Of a DNA stretch of 42,453 bases, positions 27,413-33,765 are shown piece by piece. The stretch's first letter is position 1. Every line of letters starts with the position of its first letter. The DNA is taken from the NCBI GenBank assembly GCA_013426805.1, contig JACDZG010000058.1:1-42453 (forward strand), written 5' to 3'. The notes beneath the pieces are model-generated. The model saw nothing but the letters and a program-made list of their open reading frames with translations. It searched no databases and was not told where the DNA came from. A program made the position numbers and the translations under genes. Source of the DNA: Chromatiaceae bacterium (GTDB lineage Bacteria; Pseudomonadota; Gammaproteobacteria; Chromatiales; Chromatiaceae).

Positions 27413-27428
27413 ACACAAAATATAGTAT
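27413..27428 (+). promoter_or_regulatory. NrdR box 2
   Basis: ACACAAAATATAGTAT matches the NrdR consensus at all but two positions. Its start is 31 bases from the start of box 1, about three helical turns, the spacing typical of cooperative NrdR pairs. It sits 20 bases before the nrdD start, so bound NrdR would block transcription. Confidence 0.8.
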
Positions 27429-27447
27429 CTCACCGGGAAACGCCGCC

Positions 27448-30435
27448 ATGAGGACCGCACCGAACACGCTCGCGAGCCTGCCCACCCGCGTCCTCAAACG
27501 CGACGGGCGGGAGGTGGTTTTCGATGCGGCCAAAATCGAATCCGCCATCCTGCGGGCCGGCCAGGCGAGTGGGGAGTACGGTGACATGGAGTCGCGCCTC
27601 CTGACCGCCCAAGTGGTCAAGGTGCTGGCGCACCGCTTCGGCAACGGGCGGCTGCCGGATATCGAGGGCATCCAGGATGTGGTGGAGCAGACACTGATCT
27701 CCGCCAACCATTTCGAGACCGCGCGCTCCTACATCGTCTATCGCGAACAGCACTCGCGACTGCGTGACCACGAGCGCACCCTGGTGGACGTGGCTGCCTC
27801 CATTGATGAGTACTTGGACCGTTCCGACTGGCGCGTGGCCGCCAACGCCAACCAGGGGTATTCGCTCGGCGGGCTGATTCTCAACACCTCGGGCAAGATG
27901 ATCGCCAACTATTGGCTGTCGCATGTCTATCCGCCGCAGATCGGCGAGGCCCATCGTGAGGGCGACATCCATATCCACGATCTGGACATGCTGTCGGGCT
28001 ACTGCGCCGGCTGGTCATTGCGCACCCTGCTGCACGAAGGTCTGAACGGGGTGCCGGGGCGCGTGGAGGCGGGGCCGCCGCGGCATATGTCGAGCGCGGT
28101 GGGCCAGATCGTGAACTTTCTGGGGACTTTGCAGAACGAATGGGCGGGCGCCCAGGCCTTCTCCAGCTTCGATACCTACATGGCCCCCTTCGTGCGAGCC
28201 GACCGGCTCGGTTATGCCGAAGTCAGGCAGTGCATCCAAGAGCTTATCTATAATCTCAATGTCCCGTCGCGGTGGGGGACTCAGTGTGTCGATGCGCAAA
28301 CAGAGTGTCTGACTGAACACGGCTGGAAGCACTACGACCAGCTTCAGTCCGGCGAGCGCATCGCGACCTTCGATTGGCGCAACAATCGCCTGGAGTATTT
28401 GGAGCCGCTGGCCGTGAAGGCCTATGACTTCGACGGTGATATGTACGTCCTGCGCAACCGTACCCAGGAGCAATGGATCACCCCGGGGCACAAAGTCCTG
28501 CGCAAGGTCTTCAACAGCGATAACCGGTGGGTTCTGGAAGACATCGAAGCGGTCGCGGCACTCAAGTCCCCGGTCATCATCCCGAACGCCTGGGAGACGG
28601 ATTCGACGGTTGAGATCGACGACCGGGTGGTGATGCTGCTGGCCTGGGTAGTCGCCGAGGGGAACTTCGATTTCAGCGCCGGGCGTCGCCGCATCAGCCT
28701 GTTCCAATCGACCGGCAATCCGGAGAATGCCGCCGAGATCGCGTGGCTGCTCGACGAACTGGGGCTCTCCTACCACCTGTTGGAGAGGACCGGAACCTAC
28801 GCGAATTATCCCGTCTACCGTTATCGCCTGAATAAGGAAGGCAGCGACTTCGTGCTGGACCATCTGGAGCGCAAATGCGTTCCGGCGGTCGTCCGCACCC
28901 TCTCGGTCCGCCAGATCCGGCTCTTCCTGGACACCTATATCAAGGGCGACGGCAGCGTCGAGCCGAACGGCCGCACCCGGATCTACACCAACGACCGGGA
29001 CAATCTGGATGCACTCCAAGAGCTTTGTACCCTGGCCGGTTACGGAAGCAGCGTCGACACGCGGGAGGACTCGGGCGTCCATGTCTTAAACCTGGTCCGC
29101 AATCGCGAGACCTATATCCAGCTCATCGAACGTCGGCTCTACCAGGGCAAGGTCTGGTGCCCGACGACCCGTAACGGCACCTTCGTCGCACGCCGCAACG
29201 GCAAGACCTTCATTACCGGCAATACGCCCTTCACCAATCTGACCTTCGACTGGGTCTGCCCGGACGACCTGCGCGACCAGGTGCCGGTGATCGCCGGGGT
29301 GGAGCAGCCCTATACCTACGGGGACCTTCAGGTCGAGATGGACCTGATCAACCGGGCCTATATCGAGGTGATGACGGCGGGGGATGCCAAGGGCCGGATC
29401 TTCACCTTCCCGATCCCGACCTACAACATCACGCCGGACTTTCCCTGGGAGAGTGAGAACGCGGACCGGCTCTTCGCCATGACCGCCAAGTACGGTTTGC
29501 CGTACTTCCAGAATTTCATCAATTCCGAACTCTCGCCCAACATGGTCCGGTCCATGTGCTGTCGCCTGCAACTGGATCTCCGCGAGTTGCTCAAGCGCGG
29601 CAACGGGCTCTTCGGTTCAGCCGAGCAGACCGGCTCGGTGGGTGTGGTCACCATCAACTGCGCGCGGTTGGGCTATCTCCACGCGGGCGACGAGACCGCC
29701 CTGCTGGCGCGGCTCGACCGCTTGCTGGATCAGGCGCGCAACAGTCTGGAGATCAAGCGCAAAGTGGTTCAGCGTCACCTCGACGCCGGGCTCTTTCCCT
29801 ATACAAAACGCTATCTCGGGACTCTGCGTAATCACTTCTCCACCATCGGGGTGAACGGCATCAACGAGATGATCCGCAATTTCACCCACGATGCCGAGGA
29901 CATCACCACCGCCGCCGGACAGGCGCTGGCGATCCGCCTGCTCGACCGGGTGCGCGCACGGATGGTCGAGTTCCAGGAGTCCACCGGTCATCTCTACAAT
30001 CTGGAGGCGACTCCGGCCGAGGGGACGACCTATCGCTTCGCCCGCGAGGATCAGAAGCGCTATCCGGGCATCCTCCAGGCCGGCACGGCGGAGACGCCGT
30101 ATTACACCAACAGTTCGCAGTTGCCGGTGGGTTTCACGGATGACCCCTTCCAAGCCCTGGAGATGCAGGAGCCGCTCCAGTCCCGTTACACCGGCGGGAC
30201 CGTGCTGCATCTTTATATGAGCGAACAGGTCTCCAGCGTCGCGGCGTGCAAGCGGCTGGTGCGCCGTGCGCTGACCCAGTTCCGGCTGCCCTATATCACC
30301 GTCACCCCGGTTTTTTCCATCTGTCCCAAGCATGGATACATTGCCGGCGAGCACGAGTTCTGCCCGCTGTGCGATCAGGAACTGATCGCCAGAAAACGGG
30401 GGAAAGAGAAAACAGCGGCAGAAGACGTCGCATGA
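27448..30435 (+). CDS. nrdD: Anaerobic ribonucleotide reductase large polypeptide with intein, lacking the glycyl-radical domain
   Basis: NrdD reduces ribonucleoside triphosphates to deoxyribonucleotides without oxygen. The open frame has 995 residues: an N-terminal ATP-cone (VLKRDGREVVFDAAKIESAI), the start of the catalytic barrel, a 313-residue intein at 280-592, and the rest of the barrel. The active-site region SMCCRLQLD has Cys704/705 (precursor numbering). The polypeptide ends soon after a metal-binding motif (Cys959, His962, Cys972, Cys975 in CPKHGY and CPLC). In most NrdD proteins the glycyl-radical loop follows that motif; here it is encoded separately at 30497-30691. After splicing the protein would be 682 residues. 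ATG 27448 is chosen because it lies just after the NrdR boxes and gives a normal N-terminus. Confidence 0.95.
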   Translation: MRTAPNTLASLPTRVLKRDGREVVFDAAKIESAILRAGQASGEYGDMESRLLTAQVVKVLAHRFGNGRLPDIEGIQDVVEQTLISANHFETARSYIVYREQHSRLRDHERTLVDVAASIDEYLDRSDWRVAANANQGYSLGGLILNTSGKMIANYWLSHVYPPQIGEAHREGDIHIHDLDMLSGYCAGWSLRTLLHEGLNGVPGRVEAGPPRHMSSAVGQIVNFLGTLQNEWAGAQAFSSFDTYMAPFVRADRLGYAEVRQCIQELIYNLNVPSRWGTQCVDAQTECLTEHGWKHYDQLQSGERIATFDWRNNRLEYLEPLAVKAYDFDGDMYVLRNRTQEQWITPGHKVLRKVFNSDNRWVLEDIEAVAALKSPVIIPNAWETDSTVEIDDRVVMLLAWVVAEGNFDFSAGRRRISLFQSTGNPENAAEIAWLLDELGLSYHLLERTGTYANYPVYRYRLNKEGSDFVLDHLERKCVPAVVRTLSVRQIRLFLDTYIKGDGSVEPNGRTRIYTNDRDNLDALQELCTLAGYGSSVDTREDSGVHVLNLVRNRETYIQLIERRLYQGKVWCPTTRNGTFVARRNGKTFITGNTPFTNLTFDWVCPDDLRDQVPVIAGVEQPYTYGDLQVEMDLINRAYIEVMTAGDAKGRIFTFPIPTYNITPDFPWESENADRLFAMTAKYGLPYFQNFINSELSPNMVRSMCCRLQLDLRELLKRGNGLFGSAEQTGSVGVVTINCARLGYLHAGDETALLARLDRLLDQARNSLEIKRKVVQRHLDAGLFPYTKRYLGTLRNHFSTIGVNGINEMIRNFTHDAEDITTAAGQALAIRLLDRVRARMVEFQESTGHLYNLEATPAEGTTYRFAREDQKRYPGILQAGTAETPYYTNSSQLPVGFTDDPFQALEMQEPLQSRYTGGTVLHLYMSEQVSSVAACKRLVRRALTQFRLPYITVTPVFSICPKHGYIAGEHEFCPLCDQELIARKRGKEKTAAEDVA
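28285..29223 (+). other. Intein with LAGLIDADG homing endonuclease in NrdD
   Basis: The 313-residue insert begins with Cys1 (CVDAQTECLTEHGW, block A) and has the TPGH motif with His69 (block B). It ends with ARRNGKTFITGN, followed by Thr as the first residue of the downstream extein. The penultimate residue is Gly rather than the usual His. Two LAGLIDADG-type motifs are present, LLAWVVAEGNF (acidic Glu125) and FLDTYIKGDGS (acidic Asp222), so the endonuclease looks intact. Removing the insert restores RWGTQ-TPFTNLTFD, a continuous and highly conserved NrdD active-site sequence, which fixes the boundaries. Insertion at a conserved active-site coding sequence is typical of inteins. Confidence 0.95.
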
Positions 30436-30496
30436 ACGCGACGAGGCGCGAGCAGTATCCATCGGAATAACCGACAAATCTGAAGAGACTAGGACC

Positions 30497-30691
30497 ATGA
30501 AAGAATCGAGCATACTGACCCTGAATCAGGAAGAGCGCACCCGTTGTGAAGTCTGGACCCGGGTCATGGGCTATCACCGCCCGGTCGCCGCCTTCAATCT
30601 CGGCAAGCGCGCCGAACACGCGGATCGCTGCTACTTCACCGAGACTCCGCGTGGAACGCCCTTGCGTGTCCAGCACCAAGCCGCTGCCTGA
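30497..30691 (+). CDS. nrdD: Separate glycyl-radical domain of class III ribonucleotide reductase
   Basis: This 64-residue protein carries CEVWTRVMGYHRPVAAFNLGK, which is the glycyl-radical motif normally found at the C-terminus of NrdD; the radical would sit on Gly25 in RVMGY. It starts at its own ATG with purine-rich GAAGAG and AGGA upstream, 61 bases after the stop of the large polypeptide and in a different frame. The activase gene nrdG starts 17 bases later, so the order is catalytic barrel, radical domain, activase. I infer a two-chain enzyme in which this subunit docks into the barrel. A sequencing frameshift is unlikely because the spacer does not encode linker sequence. The product has its own tail (TETPRGTPLRVQHQAAA). 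Confidence 0.9.
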   Translation: MKESSILTLNQEERTRCEVWTRVMGYHRPVAAFNLGKRAEHADRCYFTETPRGTPLRVQHQAAA

Positions 30692-30708
30692 CGCTGACGG
30701 ATGGCGGT

Positions 30709-31380
30709 ATGGGCGTCGATGAATCATCAGGGATCGTCGCGACATTGCCGGCCCGCATCGGGTCCGAGCCGTTGCGCGTGGGCGGTCTGACGCCGCTGAC
30801 CACGGTTGACTACCCCGGTGAACTGGCAGCCGTGGTGTTCTGTCAGGGATGCCCCTGGCGCTGTCGCTACTGCCACAATGCCCATCTGCTGCCCAGCGTT
30901 GCCGCGGGTCTGATCCGCTGGGCCGAGGTCTGCCGATTCCTGGAAGCACGGCGGGGACTGTTGGATGCGGTGGTCTTCAGCGGGGGTGAGCCGACCTTGC
31001 AGTCGTCCCTGAAGGGGGCGATGGCACAGGTGCGCGCACTCGGCTTCAAGATCGGGCTGCATACCTCGGGCGCCTATCCGGCGCGGCTCAAGGCGTTACT
31101 CCCGCTGCTCGACTGGGTGGGGTTGGACATCAAGGCCCTGCCGGACGATTACCCGGCCATCACCGGTGTCCCCAAGTCCGGAGAGCGGGCCTGGGAGAGC
31201 CTTGAAATCCTGCTCGCGGCCGGGGTGCCGTTAGAGGTGCGGACCACCATTCTGCCGGGTCATGAGGGGGATGCGGTGCTGGCATCGCTCAAGACGCGGC
31301 TCGCGGCGCTGGGTGTCAAAACGCATCAGATCCAACAATGCCGGATGGAACGGGTGCGCGATCCGACACTGAGCGCGTAG
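30709..31380 (+). CDS. nrdG: Anaerobic ribonucleotide reductase activating protein
   Basis: NrdG is a radical-SAM enzyme that installs the glycyl radical on NrdD. The 223-residue protein has the [4Fe-4S]-binding CPWRCRYC (CxxxCxxC) near residue 47, the SAM-binding FSGGEPTLQ, and the barrel strand GLDIKAL. The N-terminal VGGLTPLTTVDYPGELAAVVFCQGC is typical of the NrdG type found with the nrdD family here. It follows the separate radical-domain gene by 17 bases and ends convergent to the ferritin-like gene. Confidence 0.95.
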   Translation: MGVDESSGIVATLPARIGSEPLRVGGLTPLTTVDYPGELAAVVFCQGCPWRCRYCHNAHLLPSVAAGLIRWAEVCRFLEARRGLLDAVVFSGGEPTLQSSLKGAMAQVRALGFKIGLHTSGAYPARLKALLPLLDWVGLDIKALPDDYPAITGVPKSGERAWESLEILLAAGVPLEVRTTILPGHEGDAVLASLKTRLAALGVKTHQIQQCRMERVRDPTLSA

Positions 31381-31381
31381 T

Positions 31382-31421
31382 CGCGCCCGCGGATGTCTTA
31401 CCAGCGGGCGCGCATCCGCGG
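31382..31421. terminator. Overlapping bidirectional hairpins between nrdG and the ferritin-like gene
   Basis: CGCGCCCGC (31382-31390) pairs with GCGGGCGCG (31404-31412). The overlapping CCGCGGATG (31387-31395) pairs with CATCCGCGG (31413-31421). Both stems are perfect nine-base repeats and compete, since their 5' arms share four bases. They fill the whole gap between two convergent stop codons. No U-tract exists on either strand, but a bidirectional 3'-end structure is the likely role. Confidence 0.55.
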
Positions 31422-31422
31422 C

Positions 31423-31713
31423 TCAGGCGTGATGGGCGATCGGCTTGTCGGTGAACAGATAGTCCTTGAGTTCCTTGTCGAAGGTCGGGTCCTGGCGGCG
31501 GATCCATTCCAGCACCATGGCCGCGTGTTCCTTCTCCTCATCCCGGTTGTGGGCCAGGATGTCCCGCAGATCAGGGTCTTTGCAGACATCGACGCGCTGG
31601 TTGTACCAGTCGACGGCCTCCAGTTCTTCCATCAGGGAGCTGATGGCCCGATGCATATCCTTGGTTTCGTCGGACAATTCATCGACCGGCTCGTGATAAC
31701 CCTCGTTCGACAT
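31423..31713 (-). CDS. Encapsulated-ferritin-like (EncFtn) ferroxidase, orphan
   Basis: The 96-residue protein closely resembles the encapsulated ferritin of Rhodospirillum rubrum. MEELEAVDWYNQRVD holds Glu30, Trp36 and Tyr37, and HNRDEEKEHAAMVLEWIRR holds Glu60 and His63, equivalent to the ferroxidase residues Glu32, Trp38, Tyr39, Glu62 and His65. EncFtn forms a ring of dimers and oxidises Fe(II) inside an encapsulin shell. Here the protein ends at PIAHHA soon after the second helix and lacks the C-terminal extension that carries the encapsulin-targeting peptide, and no encapsulin gene is adjacent. The start at 31713 has GGAG eight bases upstream. It is convergent with nrdG. Confidence 0.88.
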   Translation of the reverse strand: MSNEGYHEPVDELSDETKDMHRAISSLMEELEAVDWYNQRVDVCKDPDLRDILAHNRDEEKEHAAMVLEWIRRQDPTFDKELKDYLFTDKPIAHHA

Positions 31714-31775
31714 GGCATGGTCTCCGGACTTGCAGTGGATAAAATCGGCAGGCACCAACAGTGGCCTCCTGGCGG

Positions 31776-33335
31776 TCATTGTCGGTGTCCGACCGGTTCA
31801 AGGCAACCGGGTTCGCCGGCGCATTCGCCGTGCGATCGTCGCAGGGGACCGAAACGCGTCGCGAGCAGGGACTCGGGGCGGCCGGTCCAGGCGGTCAGGT
31901 ATGCCGTACCGGTCTGGCGCAGGAGGGCGCAGCCGTCCTTGGGGAGCAGCAAGGGAATCGGCCAGGGTCCGCGAAACACCAGTGCGGCGATGGGTGCGGT
32001 CCAGTTGTCGATGATCGCCATCCAGGGCCATTGCAGGTCGTACGGTGCTTGGGGACCGAACACCAGGCAGGTGCCGTCGGCACTGGCGGTGGCATTGATG
32101 AGACCGCGGGTCGCGGTCCACCAGGCGGCGGACTTGGCCAGGGTCAGCAGGACGATGGCCAGCACACAGGCGGCGAAGGGACCCGCGTAGCGTCGGCCCG
32201 ATCCATGCCCCCGAGCCGCGTGCCGGTCAGTCGATGCGCGCGCCGCCCACAGCGCCAGTCCCATAAAGAATAGCCCAAAGGGGTAGATGAGCGCGGCCTT
32301 GAGCTTGACCCCGTCGCCGGCCAGAATCTCGGCACCGACCCAGACGGCGAGGCCGGGCAGCAGCAGCCACACCGGCCACGTGCCCGCGGATCGGTCAGTG
32401 TCGCGAGTCAGCAGCGGGACCAGCAACAGCGCCGCCGCGCAGACCGCCACCATCAGGGCAACCTGGCCTGGCGTCGTCGGCAGCAGGTAGTAGCCGACCT
32501 GGGACGCATCGGCGAAGGAACGCTCGTAGCTGTTGCTGCCGATCAGGGTCCAGGCAAGCCGCAACATGCCGGAAACGGCCAGGCCGGCCGCGATCACCGA
32601 CCAGGCGCGCTGCACCCGCGGCGCGTCGTCGGCCGAGCGGGCGGCGCTGACCGCGGCGGCCGCGAGGAACAACGCCAGGCCAAACGCCAGCGGATGCAGC
32701 AGCAGCAGCAGCGGTGCCAGCGCGGCCCCGTAGCACCAGGTCGCCGGGTGCCGTGGATACAGGCCGGCGAGCAGGACATAGGGCCAGGCCAGATAGAGAC
32801 AGAGCAGCAGCTCCGAGACAGCCGAGAAATTGATCTGATTGAGGGTGAAGAACAACGCCGGGAACAGGATCAGAGCCGGGGCGCGGCGCCGTGTGACCAT
32901 CCAGCATCCGAGCAGCGAAAGGACGGGCAGCGCGGCGTAGCTCAGTGAAAAGCAATGACGCAACAGGTTGATATCGGCACTCAGCCAGGTTGCCGCCAGG
33001 GTCGGGAGTTGCGGCAACACCGCGGCATAGCGGAAATTCGGGATATCGGGTGTCCCGTCGACGACAATGCGAAAGAAATAGTAGGCGCCGTCGCCATACA
33101 GCGGCAAACCGACTGCCGCGCCCACGCCATAGGCGCAGGCGATGAACAACAGGCCCAGTTCGACCGTGCGGCGTCGGCACTTGCCCGGTAGCAGTCGCCG
33201 CACCCGGTCCGACCCCGGCACCCGCGGATCGCGCGGCGGGGCGGGGGGAGAGAAGGTTCCAGGGTGTGACTCGGCCGGCAAGCGGGTCTCCAATAGGTCG
33301 CTGGTTGACGCGGGCAGCGCCGCTGGATATGTCAT
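31776..33335 (-). CDS. Polytopic membrane protein of unknown function
   Basis: This 519-residue protein has a Pro-rich cytoplasmic N-terminus of about 55 residues and then roughly ten hydrophobic segments (for example VELGLLFIACAYGVGAAVG, AAALAPLLLLLHPLAFGLALFLAAAAV, VALMVAVCAAALLLVPLL, FAACVLAIVLLTLA). A loop after the first helix reads PLYGDGAYYFFRIVVDG, with acidic residues placed like those of GT-C glycosyltransferases, but no family can be claimed. The start at 33335 (MTYPAALP) has a poor ribosome binding site. The cheY start lies 67 bases away on the other strand. The C-terminal tail (GECAGEPGCLEPVGHRQ) is soluble. Confidence 0.75.
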   Translation of the reverse strand: MTYPAALPASTSDLLETRLPAESHPGTFSPPAPPRDPRVPGSDRVRRLLPGKCRRRTVELGLLFIACAYGVGAAVGLPLYGDGAYYFFRIVVDGTPDIPNFRYAAVLPQLPTLAATWLSADINLLRHCFSLSYAALPVLSLLGCWMVTRRRAPALILFPALFFTLNQINFSAVSELLLCLYLAWPYVLLAGLYPRHPATWCYGAALAPLLLLLHPLAFGLALFLAAAAVSAARSADDAPRVQRAWSVIAAGLAVSGMLRLAWTLIGSNSYERSFADASQVGYYLLPTTPGQVALMVAVCAAALLLVPLLTRDTDRSAGTWPVWLLLPGLAVWVGAEILAGDGVKLKAALIYPFGLFFMGLALWAARASTDRHAARGHGSGRRYAGPFAACVLAIVLLTLAKSAAWWTATRGLINATASADGTCLVFGPQAPYDLQWPWMAIIDNWTAPIAALVFRGPWPIPLLLPKDGCALLRQTGTAYLTAWTGRPESLLATRFGPLRRSHGECAGEPGCLEPVGHRQ

Positions 33336-33402
33336 GGCATGGCGGCGGGCGCGCGAAGGGACTATAACCAGGTTTGTGCCATCGTCAATCCGCGGACTGT
33401 CT

Positions 33403-33765
33403 ATGTACCACATACTCGCCGTCGATGATTCCCGCGCCATGCGCGAACTGGTCGCCCTGACCCTGCGGGCAGGCGGTTATCAGGTCAGTTGTGCGTGCGA
33501 TGCCGACGAGGCGCTGGCGTTGGCCCGGCGGGAGCGTTTCGGTCTGGTGATCACGGACGTGAACATGCCTGGCTTGGATGGGATCGGCCTGATCCGTGCC
33601 CTGCGTGCGCTTCCCGCGTATCGCCACATCCCGATTCTGACCCTGACCACCGAGGATTCTCCCGAGCAGAAGGCCGGAGGCCGGGCCGCCGGGGCGACCG
33701 GCTGGATGGTCAAGCCATTCGAGCCTGAGCGCCTGCTCGCGGCCCTGCGGCGCGTGTTGCGATGA
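33403..33765 (+). CDS. cheY: CheY-like single-domain response regulator
   Basis: A 120-residue receiver domain without an output domain. The acidic pocket is in LAVDDSRAMR, the phosphorylated Asp52 is in LVITDVNMPGLDG, the switch Thr is in LTLTTE and the conserved Lys104 is in MVKPFEP. It is the expected phosphoryl acceptor of the histidine kinase encoded next, whose ATG overlaps this stop (ATGA). The ATG at 33403 is chosen because the product then starts directly with the first beta strand. It may bind the flagellar switch or act in another chemosensory output. Confidence 0.93.
   Translation: MYHILAVDDSRAMRELVALTLRAGGYQVSCACDADEALALARRERFGLVITDVNMPGLDGIGLIRALRALPAYRHIPILTLTTEDSPEQKAGGRAAGATGWMVKPFEPERLLAALRRVLR

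Noticed and set aside
27307-27447. Upstream in-frame start for NrdD at 27307
   Set aside because: It would place both NrdR boxes inside the coding sequence and add 47 residues unlike any NrdD N-terminus.
30436-30496. Sequencing frameshift as the cause of the split NrdD
   Set aside because: The spacer does not encode a plausible linker, the downstream gene has its own start and purine-rich leader, and the large chain ends with a hydrophilic tail instead of an abrupt cut. Raw reads would still be decisive.
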